Assembly: GCF_003057875.1 (NCBI RefSeq)
Contig: NZ_PYXZ01000012.1
Location: forward strand, 62,001 to 126,000
DNA from: Nocardioides currus
GTDB taxonomy: Bacteria > Actinomycetota > Actinomycetes > Propionibacteriales > Nocardioidaceae
Direction: 5' to 3'
Length of the DNA stretch: 64,000 nt
A program made the position numbers and the translations under genes. Below, in pieces: positions 23,105 to 30,455 of the stretch. The notes beneath the pieces were generated by a model that saw nothing but the letters and a program-made list of their open reading frames with translations, did no database searches and was not told the origin of the DNA. Within the stretch, counting starts at the first letter, position 1, and every line of letters begins with the position of its first letter.

Positions 23105-24146
23105 TCACGCCGATGGGCTCGTCGGACAGGTCGTCGGCCGGCGCGTCGACCGTGGGACCGACCCCGAGCTTCTCGAGGATCCGCTTCTCGAGCTCGTTGG
23201 CGAGGTCGGGGTTGTCCTTGAGGAACTTGCGGGCATTCTCCTTGCCCTGGCCGAGCTGGTCGCCCTCGTAGGTGTACCAGGCGCCGGCCTTGCGGACGAG
23301 GCCCGCCTCGACGCCGACGTCGATCAGCCCGCCCTCGCGGCTGATGCCCTTGCCGTACATGATGTCGAACTCGGCCTGCTTGAACGGCGGTGCGACCTTG
23401 TTCTTGACGACCTTGACGCGGGTGCGGTTGCCGACCATGTCGGTGCCGTCCTTGAGCGTCTCGATGCGACGCACGTCGAGGCGCACCGAGGAGTAGAACT
23501 TCAGCGCCTTGCCACCCGTGGTGGTCTCGGGCGAGCCGAACATGACGCCGATCTTCTCGCGCAGCTGGTTGATGAAGATCATCGTGGTGCCGGAGTTGTT
23601 GAGGGCACCGGTCATCTTGCGCAGCGCCTGGCTCATCAGCCGGGCCTGGAGGCCGACGTGGCTGTCGCCCATCTCGCCCTCGATCTCGGCGCGGGGCACG
23701 AGCGCGGCCACGGAGTCGATGACGATCAGGGACAGCGCACCGGAGCGGATCAGCATGTCGGCGATCTCGAGCGCCTGCTCACCGGAGTCGGGCTGGGAGA
23801 CCAGCAGCGCGTCGGTGTCGACGCCGAGGGCCTTGGCGTAGTCGGGGTCGAGGGCGTGCTCGGCGTCGATGAACGCCACGATGCCACCGGCGGCCTGGGC
23901 GTTGGCCACCGCGTGCAGCGCGACCGTCGTCTTGCCGGAGGACTCCGGACCGTAGATCTCCACGACACGGCCGCGGGGCAGGCCGCCGAGGCCGAGCGCG
24001 ACGTCGAGCGCGATGGCGCCGGTCGGGATCACCTCCAGCGGGGCGCGCGTCTCGTCGCCGAGGCGCATGACCGAGCCCTTGCCGAACGACTTCTCGATGT
24101 TGGCGAGCGCTGCATCCAGCGCCTTCTCGCGATCTCCACCAGCCAT
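23094..24146 (-). CDS. recA: RecA recombinase
   Basis: This 350-aa DNA-dependent ATPase drives homologous recombination and LexA self-cleavage. The Walker A is GPESSGKTTVALH, the L1/L2 DNA-binding region includes FINQLREKIGVMFG, and the N-terminal polymer motif IEKSFGKGSVMRLGDE is intact. Length and sequence match the family; no intein is present. The next gene recX overlaps by 11 nt. Two promoter signals lie upstream: a PafBC-type promoter at 24189-24211 and a LexA box at 24280-24295. The 36-nt leader predicted from the proximal promoter is reasonable. Confidence 0.99.
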   Translation of the reverse strand: MAGGDREKALDAALANIEKSFGKGSVMRLGDETRAPLEVIPTGAIALDVALGLGGLPRGRVVEIYGPESSGKTTVALHAVANAQAAGGIVAFIDAEHALDPDYAKALGVDTDALLVSQPDSGEQALEIADMLIRSGALSLIVIDSVAALVPRAEIEGEMGDSHVGLQARLMSQALRKMTGALNNSGTTMIFINQLREKIGVMFGSPETTTGGKALKFYSSVRLDVRRIETLKDGTDMVGNRTRVKVVKNKVAPPFKQAEFDIMYGKGISREGGLIDVGVEAGLVRKAGAWYTYEGDQLGQGKENARKFLKDNPDLANELEKRILEKLGVGPTVDAPADDLSDEPIGVNDF

Positions 24147-24188
24147 GTGCGTGTCCTATCTCTGTGTCGGATGTCAGGTACGTCTGCG

Positions 24189-24211
24189 ACGCTAGAGCGA
24201 GCCACCGACAT
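24189..24211 (-). promoter_or_regulatory. PafBC-type (RecA-NDp-like) promoter of recA
   Basis: On the minus strand ATGTCGGTG is followed by 8 nt and TAGCGT. This matches the mycobacterial RecA-NDp pattern TTGTCRGTG-N8-TANNNT except for the first base. Transcription would start about 35 nt upstream of the recA start. In mycobacteria this promoter class is PafBC-dependent and LexA-independent. Confidence 0.75.
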
Positions 24212-24279
24212 CCCCTGATCAGGGCGGTCGAGCTGTGGAGGACCTCGGCCCCGCGTCGTACCTGTGGACACAATCTAGC

Positions 24280-24295
24280 CCGAACATCTGTTCGA
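24280..24295. promoter_or_regulatory. LexA (SOS) box between recA and the FnIII gene
   Basis: CCGAACATCTGTTCGA fits the actinobacterial SOS box CGAAC-N4-GTTCG exactly in its core, 15 of 16 to the full palindrome. It lies 134 bp upstream of recA and 76 bp upstream of the divergent FnIII gene. On the recA strand TAGATT follows the box and could be the -10 of a distal promoter. Confidence 0.85.
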
Positions 24296-24370
24296 TGCGC
24301 GTGCTGCGCGCGGCGTGTCGGCAGGCTGTGCGACGATCACCGCTCGCACGCGACCATTGGGGGACACCAC

Positions 24371-24724
24371 ATGCGCACCATCAGCACCGCCCTGGCCTCT
24401 GCCGTCACCGCTGCACTGGTGGTGGTGGCGCCCGCACACGCCGGCGAGCCGCGGCCACCGGGCCGGCCGTCGTCGGTGGACATCCTCGGCAACGCCGCGG
24501 GCGCCCTCGAGGTCTGGTGGACCGCTCCCGTCCGCAGCGGCAGCCAGCCGATCAGGAAGTACGTGGTGAAGTGGCGCTCGGGCCGTCTCGTCGTGCCGGC
24601 CCGGACGACCGAGGTCGCGGTGACGGGCCTCGGGCCCGGCTCCTACACCTTCCGGGTGCGCGCGGTCAGCCGGGCCGGTGCCGGCCCGTGGTCGATCCCC
24701 AGCCGTCGCCTCTTCGTCGAGTAG
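24371..24724 (+). CDS. Small secreted fibronectin type III protein
   Basis: This 117-aa protein starts MRTISTALASAVTAALVVV, a signal peptide with likely cleavage after APAHA near residue 24. The rest is one FnIII-type domain: WWTAPVRSGSQPIRKYVVKW, then AVTGLGPGSYTFRVRAVSRAG and PWS. There is no membrane anchor or sortase signal. FnIII domains usually mediate binding of polysaccharide or protein. Divergent transcription from recA places it close to the LexA box, so SOS control is possible. It runs towards the MFS gene, whose stop abuts its own. Confidence 0.8.
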   Translation: MRTISTALASAVTAALVVVAPAHAGEPRPPGRPSSVDILGNAAGALEVWWTAPVRSGSQPIRKYVVKWRSGRLVVPARTTEVAVTGLGPGSYTFRVRAVSRAGAGPWSIPSRRLFVE

Positions 24725-25990
24725 TCACTCGCGGACCTGGCGCCCGGTGGCAGCACCAGCCACCACCACGGCCAGGCCCAGCAGGGCCGCGAAGGCCGCC
24801 AGCACGGGGTAGCCGAAGCCCTGGACGATCAGCCCGGCGAGGGCTCCCCCGCCGGCCGCCGTCAGCGACATCGCCATGTCGGAGGTGCCCTGGACGTCCG
24901 TGCGGGCGGCCAGCGGCGTACGGTCCGCGATCACCGTCGAGGCGGCGACCGTGGCGAGCGACCAGCCGAGGCCGAGCAGGAACAGCCCGGCGAAGATCTG
25001 CCACGAGCTCCCCTCCGGCGCCGACCCGCACAGCCCCAGCGACACCAGCAGGGTGACGCCGCCGGCCACCAGCACCGGCGATCGACCCCACCGGTCCGCC
25101 GCGACGCCGACCAGCGGCGAGAACGCGAACATGCCGAGCACGTGCAGCGAGATGACCAGGCCGATGACCTCGAGGTGCGCTCCCCCGTGCTCCATGTGCA
25201 GCGGGGTCATGATCATCACGGTCACCATGGCGGCGTGGGCGCAGGCCATCGCGACGACCGCGGCACCCACGGCGGGCACCTCGCGCACGGTCGCGGTGAA
25301 GCGTGACCACGAGCGGCTGGGTGCGTCGCCGGGTGCGACCGGGGCGGCCGCCTGCGCCAGCAGGAGCGGGTCGGGTCGCAGGCGTACGGCGATCCAGCCG
25401 GCCGCCACGACCAGCGCGACCGCACCGATGGCGAACCCGCCGGTGAGCTCGGGGATCCCGGCGGCCCGGGCGAACGACGCGCCGACGCCGGTCAGGTTGG
25501 GTCCCGCGACCGCCCCGACGGTGGTCGCCCAGACCACGACCGACAGCGCACGCGCCCGCGACTCCTCGGGCGCGAGGTCGGTGGCGGCGTAGCGCGAGCC
25601 GCTGTTGGCGGCCGTGGTGGCTCCGAGCAGGGCGGCCCCGACCAGCAGCACCAGCATCGAGTCGACCACGCCCGCCACGACGGCCAGCACCGCGCCCGCA
25701 GCACCGAGCAGGTAGCCCGTGACCAGTCCGACCCGGCGCCCACGCGCACGCATCAGGCGGGCGAGGAGGAAGGCGGCGACGGCCGTGCCGAGCACCTGGA
25801 ACGTCTGCGCGAGGCCGGCCATGCTCTCGCTGCCCGAGATGTCGCGGGCGAGGAGGGACGCGGTCGCGACCCCGATGGTGACGCCGACAGCGCCGACGGC
25901 CTGGGAGACGACGAGCGTGCGGACCGTGTGGGCCTGGACAGTCGCGACGTCCACCTCGACCGGAGGCTGCACCGGCGGCCGCAGGCTCAC
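24725..25990 (-). CDS. MFS transporter
   Basis: This 421-aa, 12-TM major facilitator carrier starts at a GTG overlapping the DUF3046 stop (GTGA). The loop 2-3 motif is weakly seen as ARLMRARGRRVGLVTG, and the second half has VGVAADRWGRSPVLVAGG, a good A-like motif. A large gap in hydrophobicity between TM6 and TM7 (DPLLLAQAAAPVAPGDAP) is the central loop. Such proteins often export drugs; substrate is unknown. An upstream reading would add about 169 residues over the DUF3046 and methyltransferase genes and is rejected. Confidence 0.88.
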   Translation of the reverse strand: MSLRPPVQPPVEVDVATVQAHTVRTLVVSQAVGAVGVTIGVATASLLARDISGSESMAGLAQTFQVLGTAVAAFLLARLMRARGRRVGLVTGYLLGAAGAVLAVVAGVVDSMLVLLVGAALLGATTAANSGSRYAATDLAPEESRARALSVVVWATTVGAVAGPNLTGVGASFARAAGIPELTGGFAIGAVALVVAAGWIAVRLRPDPLLLAQAAAPVAPGDAPSRSWSRFTATVREVPAVGAAVVAMACAHAAMVTVMIMTPLHMEHGGAHLEVIGLVISLHVLGMFAFSPLVGVAADRWGRSPVLVAGGVTLLVSLGLCGSAPEGSSWQIFAGLFLLGLGWSLATVAASTVIADRTPLAARTDVQGTSDMAMSLTAAGGGALAGLIVQGFGYPVLAAFAALLGLAVVVAGAATGRQVRE

Positions 25991-26181
25991 CGCTCGGACT
26001 CGGGCAGCTCGAGCGCACGACGGACGGCCGCCCAGACCTGCTTCGGCGGCACGCCGGCGTCCAGCGCCTCGACGGCCGTGCGGCTGCCCAGCTCGCCGAT
26101 CACGAACAGCTCGGCCCAGGTCCGCGACGACGCCCGGCCCATCGCGGTGTCCAGCCGGTCCCAGAACTCCGTGTGCCTCAT
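25987..26181 (-). CDS. DUF3046 family protein
   Basis: This 64-aa protein (MRHTEFWDRLDTAMG) matches the DUF3046 family through SSRTWAELFVIGELGSRTA, GVPPKQVWAAVRRALELPES and its short length. Function is unknown. The family is generally found near recA in actinobacteria (for example Rv2738c). It overlaps the methyltransferase stop (ATGA) and the MFS start (GTGA). Here the MFS and FnIII genes sit between it and recA, unlike the compact order in many relatives. Confidence 0.93.
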   Translation of the reverse strand: MRHTEFWDRLDTAMGRASSRTWAELFVIGELGSRTAVEALDAGVPPKQVWAAVRRALELPESER

Positions 26182-26801
26182 GCGCCTGCCTCCCGCACCG
26201 CCGCGACCTCGAGCCACGACTCGGCGCCCTTCGTGCCGGGCTGGTGCGTGACCTCGACGTCGCTCCACCCGGCCCCGGCGACGACGTCGGCCAGCGGGCC
26301 GGCCCGCCAGTAGGTGAAGTGTCGCGGGCGGCTGATGGAGCCGTGCGTCGACCAGCCGTCGCCGTCACCCTCCTTGACCGACACACGGAGCAGCCCACCC
26401 GCTCGGCACACCTCGGCCAGCCGCGCGAGGACCGTGGGCAGGTCCTCCCGGGCGACGTGCAGCAGCGAGGCGTTGGCCCACACGGCGTCGTACGCACCCT
26501 CGGGCGAGCCCAGGTCGTCGGTCAGCGGGTCGAGCAGGTCGGCGTCGTGCCCGTCCGCGCGGAGCAGGTCGACGAAGCCGGGCGTGACGTCCGTACGCCG
26601 CACGCGCAGCCCGAGCTCCTCCAGCAGCCGCGCGTCACGGCCGCCGCCGCTGCCGATCTCGAGCACCCGGGCACCGGGGCCGAGGAGCCGCGCGAACGCC
26701 TCGACGTCACGTCGGACCGAGTCGGGCATCACCGCGCCGTTGGCGGCATAGGCGGCGGCGTCGACGTCGTACGCGCGGACGGTCGCGCTGGTCTCGGTCA
26801 T
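26178..26801 (-). CDS. Class I SAM-dependent methyltransferase
   Basis: This 207-aa enzyme has the SAM-binding motif I VLEIGSGGGRDARLLEE (about residues 45-61), motif II RTDVTPGFVDLLRADG and motif IV YDAVWANASLLHV. A small-molecule substrate is likely for this size and fold. The substrate is not predictable. It overlaps the DinB-like gene start (ATGA) and the DUF3046 start, so these form one operon. Confidence 0.9.
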   Translation of the reverse strand: MTETSATVRAYDVDAAAYAANGAVMPDSVRRDVEAFARLLGPGARVLEIGSGGGRDARLLEELGLRVRRTDVTPGFVDLLRADGHDADLLDPLTDDLGSPEGAYDAVWANASLLHVAREDLPTVLARLAEVCRAGGLLRVSVKEGDGDGWSTHGSISRPRHFTYWRAGPLADVVAGAGWSDVEVTHQPGTKGAESWLEVAAVREAGA

Positions 26802-27322
26802 GCGCGGACGTCGTGGACGTGGTGGACCACGTCGTGCAGGTGGTAGAGCCCGAGCGTGCCGATCGTGAAGGCGCTGCCGTTGGAGCGGACGCCGCCACGG
26901 TCGGCGGTCTCGGGAGTGATCGTGGCGTAGAGCCCGGCGGCGTGCCCGGCGGCCTCGACCAGCTCGACGTCCACCTCGGCCGGGTCCTGCCCGGGGTAGT
27001 CGCCCTCGACGGCGGTCTCGTCCTGGTCCCAGTTGGCGAAGGTCGGGTCGTCCTGGTCGAGCATCAGCTGCACGCGCTCGGCGAAGAGCCGGTGCACGTC
27101 ACGGACGTGGCAGGCGTACTCCAGCGGAGACCAGACGCCGGGCGCGGGCCGCTCGCGAGCGTCGGGGCGGCGCAGCACGTCGGTCCACACCATCGCGGAG
27201 TCGTGCATGAGGGTCGGCAGGTCGGCCAGCGTCTGCGCGGACGGGTCGAAGCCGCACTCGGCGCACGGCTGCTCGAGGACCCAGGTCCAGTCCTTGGTGT
27301 CGGGGGTGATCGGCTCGGGCAC
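26798..27322 (-). CDS. DinB-like metalloprotein (thiol-transferase fold)
   Basis: This 174-aa protein belongs to the DinB/YfiT-like four-helix family. Metal-binding His candidates are in SPLEYACHVRDVHRLFAE and in the C-terminal GLYHLHDVVHHVHDV. The N-terminus starts at GTG 27322 (PEPITPDTKDWTW). Such enzymes often use mycothiol or bacillithiol as cofactor, which fits an actinobacterium. The substrate is unknown. It is the first gene of the DinB-methyltransferase-DUF3046-MFS run. Confidence 0.85.
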   Translation of the reverse strand: MPEPITPDTKDWTWVLEQPCAECGFDPSAQTLADLPTLMHDSAMVWTDVLRRPDARERPAPGVWSPLEYACHVRDVHRLFAERVQLMLDQDDPTFANWDQDETAVEGDYPGQDPAEVDVELVEAAGHAAGLYATITPETADRGGVRSNGSAFTIGTLGLYHLHDVVHHVHDVRA

Positions 27323-27436
27323 GGCGCCATCCTCCCAGCGGTCGCTCCGGTCCCGCGACCGGGTTCCTGCCACGGTGCGGCCCGATGGCGCCATGCTCGT
27401 CGGTCCGGCACCGACCGAGCGGTGCACACGTGCGGC

Positions 27437-28228
27437 TCAGGTCAGCAGCAGCTTGTCGAGGCGGCGGCGCACGACCCACGAGCCGATCAGGCCCATCACC
27501 ACGAGGTAGCCGATCGAGACCAGGCTCTCCCAGCCGACCTGGCCCAGCGTGAGCTCGCGGCACAGCGCGACCCCGCGGTAGAGCGGGGTCACCTCGACGA
27601 CCCACCGCAACCACCCGTCGTACGCCGTGATCGGGAAGAAGGTGGCGGAGAAGAGGAAGAGCGGGAGCTGGAGCAGGGTGATCTTGTCGAAGTCCTGCCA
27701 GGAGGTCATCCAGGTCGTGGCGGCCATGCACACGGCCGAGAACGCGAAGCCGATGAGCAGGACCGCGGGCAGCGCCAGGATCGCCGTCCACGAGTGCAGC
27801 ATGCCGAGCGCCCACATCAGCAGCAGGAACGCCACGGAGTAGCTCGAGCCGCGCAGCTGGCCCCAGATGATCTCGCCGCGGGCGATGTCGCCGGTCGTCA
27901 GCGGGGTCGCGAGCATCTGGTCGTAGAGCTTGTCGTACTTGAGCTTGAAGAAGACGTTGAACGTGCTGTCCATCAGGGCGCCGTTGAACGCGCTGACGGC
28001 CAGCATCCCCGGGGCGACGAACTCGGCGTACGGGATGGGCTCGCCGCCGACCTCGAAGGACTCGATCAGCTGGCCGACGCCGATGCCGATCGAGAACAGG
28101 AAGAAGACGGGCTCGAAGAAGCCGGTGAGGAAGAGCTTCCAGTTCTTCTTGTAGACGATGAAGCTGCGGGTGACGAGCAGCCAGGCGGCGCCCGCGCGTC
28201 CGAGCGGCGGATGGGTCACGGCGCTCAT
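27437..28228 (-). CDS. ABC-2 type transporter permease (second)
   Basis: This 263-aa inner-membrane permease of an ABC exporter carries six hydrophobic spans, with segments FLTGFFEPVFFLFSIGIGVG and IALALPAVLLIGFAFSAVCM-like ILALPAVLLIGFAFSAVCM. It contains the ABC-2 pattern LPLFLFSATFFPIT near the C-terminus. The start at 28228 overlaps the previous permease by 4 nt (ATGA). With the first permease and the ATPase it forms a DrrAB-like exporter with two different permeases, probably as a heterodimer. Substrate unknown. Confidence 0.92.
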   Translation of the reverse strand: MSAVTHPPLGRAGAAWLLVTRSFIVYKKNWKLFLTGFFEPVFFLFSIGIGVGQLIESFEVGGEPIPYAEFVAPGMLAVSAFNGALMDSTFNVFFKLKYDKLYDQMLATPLTTGDIARGEIIWGQLRGSSYSVAFLLLMWALGMLHSWTAILALPAVLLIGFAFSAVCMAATTWMTSWQDFDKITLLQLPLFLFSATFFPITAYDGWLRWVVEVTPLYRGVALCRELTLGQVGWESLVSIGYLVVMGLIGSWVVRRRLDKLLLT

Positions 28229-29016
28229 CGGTCGTCCAGCCTCTTCTCGAGTCCGGACACCGACCAGAACCAGCCGACCACGATGACGACGACGAGGACC
28301 GCGACGTTGATCGCAGCCGTGGACCAGTCGACGGTGTCGAGGCAGAACATCCGGCTCAGGTTGACCCCGTGCCACAGCGGCGTGAGGCGGGCGACCCACT
28401 CGAGCACCGGGCCGAGGTTGGTGATCGGGAAGAACGCGCCCGAGAACAGCGTCAACGGCAGCACGCCGAGACGGAACAGCACCCCGAAGCCCTGCTCGCT
28501 GTAGAGGCGGGTGGAGAACCCGTAGACCAGGGTCGCGAAGGCCATCCCGACCAGCAGCTGCGAGCCGAAGGCGAGGAACGGCCCCCACCACGACTCGAAG
28601 ACCCCGAACGGCGCGAGTACGAGCATGAACACCCCGCACGCGGTCGCGAGGCGGAAGAGCACGAACATCAGGTTGGCGGCGACCAGGTGGCGCGGCTCGA
28701 GTGGCGTGGCGATCATCGAGTAGTAGGTCTTGTGCCACTTGAGCGCGCCCATGACGGGGTAGGTCGTCTCCCCCACCGCGATCTGCATGGCGTGCGCGGC
28801 GACGAGTCCCGGGACGATGAAGGCGAGGTAGGACGTCGCGCCCTCGAGCTTCGCCGGGTCACCCTCGATGAAGCCACCGAGGAGGACGCCCATCGCCACG
28901 ACGTAGAACAGCGGGGAGACGAAGGAGCTGATCACCCCGCCCTTCCACGTGCGCTTGAAGACGGTCCACCAGTAGTCGGTCTGCCGCAGCGCACCCGCGG
29001 CCAGCGTGAGGCTCAT
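28225..29016 (-). CDS. ABC-2 type transporter permease (first)
   Basis: This 263-aa permease has about six TM spans and the ABC-2 signature LPLTLFSGAFFPITNLGP near the C-terminus, parallel to the second permease. The N-terminal segment FKRTWKGGVISSFVSPLFYV begins the first span. Its ATG overlaps the ATPase stop by one base (TGATG). The two permeases have equal length but clearly different sequences, so they are not a recent tandem duplication. Confidence 0.92.
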   Translation of the reverse strand: MSLTLAAGALRQTDYWWTVFKRTWKGGVISSFVSPLFYVVAMGVLLGGFIEGDPAKLEGATSYLAFIVPGLVAAHAMQIAVGETTYPVMGALKWHKTYYSMIATPLEPRHLVAANLMFVLFRLATACGVFMLVLAPFGVFESWWGPFLAFGSQLLVGMAFATLVYGFSTRLYSEQGFGVLFRLGVLPLTLFSGAFFPITNLGPVLEWVARLTPLWHGVNLSRMFCLDTVDWSTAAINVAVLVVVIVVGWFWSVSGLEKRLDDR

Positions 29017-29951
29017 CAGTCGACCAGCGTCCGGCCGGTGAGCTTGAGGAAGACGTCCTCGAGGGTGCTGCGGCGCACGAGCACGGCGATCGGGTCGAGG
29101 CCGCGCTCGTGGACCTTGGCGATGACCTCCTCGCCGTCCGGGCTGTAGACGAGGATCCGGTCGGGCAACACCTCGAGGCGCCCGAGGTCCTCGATCTTGC
29201 CGGCGATCGCCTCGTGCGGGTTGGTCTCGTCGGTGATGGCGAAGCGCAGCTCGGCGACCTCGCGCGTCGAGTGCTCCTCGATCAGCTGTCGCGGCGAGCC
29301 CTCGGCCGCGATCAGGCCCTTGTCCATGACCACCAGCCGGTCGCACAGCTGCTCGGCCTCGTCCATGTAGTGCGTGGTGATCACCAGCGTGACGCCGGCC
29401 TGCTTGAGCCGGAACAGCTGGTCCCACAGCACGTGGCGCGCCTGCGGGTCGAGGCCGGTGGTCGGCTCGTCGAGCAACAGCAGGTCGGGGTTGTTGACCA
29501 GGCTGCGGGCGATCGTCAGCCGCCGCTTCATCCCGCCGGAGAGGTCCTCGACCTTCGACCTCGACTTCTCCGTCAGCGAGACGAACTCGAGCAGCTCGTC
29601 GACGCGGCTGTTGACCTCGCCCTTGGGGATGCCGAAGTAGCGACCGTAGATGTAGAGGTTGTCGCGGACGTTGAGCTCGTTGTCGAGGGTGTCCTCCTGC
29701 GGGCACACGCCGAGCCGGCCGCGGATCGCGGGGCCGTCGGTGGCGGGGTCCATGCCGAGGATCTCGAGGCTGCCGCCGCTGATCGGGCTGACGCTGGCGA
29801 TCATCCGCATCGTGCTGGACTTGCCCGCGCCGTTGGGGCCGAGGAAGCCGAACGCCTCGCCACGCCGGACGTCGACGTCGATCCCCTTGACCGCCTCGAA
29901 CTCGCCGAACGACTTGCGCAGTCCTCGAGCCCGGATCATCGATTCGCTCAC
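29016..29951 (-). CDS. ABC exporter ATP-binding protein (DrrA-like)
   Basis: This 311-aa ATPase has Walker A GPNGAGKSSTMRM, Q-loop VCPQEDTLDNELNV, the signature LSGGMKRRLTIAR and Walker B LLLLDEPTTGLDP. The C-terminal extension (about residues 220-311) is typical of DrrA-like exporters. It starts at GTG 29951; an internal ATG 12 nt downstream (MIRARG) is an alternative. The exporter may move a drug, lipid or polymer. It is divergent from ridA across about 60 bp, so shared regulation is possible. Confidence 0.94.
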   Translation of the reverse strand: MSESMIRARGLRKSFGEFEAVKGIDVDVRRGEAFGFLGPNGAGKSSTMRMIASVSPISGGSLEILGMDPATDGPAIRGRLGVCPQEDTLDNELNVRDNLYIYGRYFGIPKGEVNSRVDELLEFVSLTEKSRSKVEDLSGGMKRRLTIARSLVNNPDLLLLDEPTTGLDPQARHVLWDQLFRLKQAGVTLVITTHYMDEAEQLCDRLVVMDKGLIAAEGSPRQLIEEHSTREVAELRFAITDETNPHEAIAGKIEDLGRLEVLPDRILVYSPDGEEVIAKVHERGLDPIAVLVRRSTLEDVFLKLTGRTLVD

Positions 29952-30010
29952 GAACGTCGACCCTAGGACACCGCACCGACGCTCGCCGAGTCCTCGGTCA
30001 CACTCTGTGC

Positions 30011-30406
30011 ATGACGAGGACGCACGCCGCCAGCGGATCGCCGTACGAGCAGAGCATCGGCTTCAGCCGCGCGGTCCGCGTCGGCGACGTCGTGGCGGTG
30101 TCGGGCACCGCTCCGGTCCGGCGCGACGGGACCGTCGATGCCGACCCGAGCGCGCAGGCGCGTCGCTGCTGGGAGATCGCGCTGGCCGCGCTGGAGGAGC
30201 TCGGGGGGCGTCGCGAGGACGTCGTGAGGACGCGGCAGTACGTCGTCGACGCCGCGCACGCCGACGCAGTCGGCGCGGTCCACGGCGAGGTCTTCGGAGA
30301 CGTGCGACCAGCGAGCACGATGGTGGTCGTGGCGGGCCTCCTCGACCCGCGCTGGGTGTGCGAGGTCGAGCTCGACGCGGTCGTCGACGCACGGACCACC
30401 CCCTAG
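30011..30406 (+). CDS. RidA-family protein
   Basis: This 131-aa protein of the YjgF/YER057c/RidA family has VVAVSGTAPV near the start, the Arg-containing VVRTRQYVVDA segment and the C-terminal RPASTMVVVAGLLDP. In canonical RidA an Arg in the RTxxxV segment contacts the imine substrate; Arg74-75 here would serve. Members deaminate reactive enamines or imines, but many paralogues have other roles. It stands alone between the exporter and lhr. Its TAG stop lies inside a C5/G5 palindrome. Confidence 0.88.
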   Translation: MTRTHAASGSPYEQSIGFSRAVRVGDVVAVSGTAPVRRDGTVDADPSAQARRCWEIALAALEELGGRREDVVRTRQYVVDAAHADAVGAVHGEVFGDVRPASTMVVVAGLLDPRWVCEVELDAVVDARTTP

Positions 30407-30455
30407 GGGGGTCGAGCCGGCCCCGTTGTCGGTGGCGTAGGCAAGACTTGGCACC

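Noticed and set aside
25991..26497. N-terminal extension of the MFS gene
   Set aside because: The added residues are low-complexity and overlie DUF3046 and the methyltransferase. The GTG at 25990 has a proper GTGA overlap.
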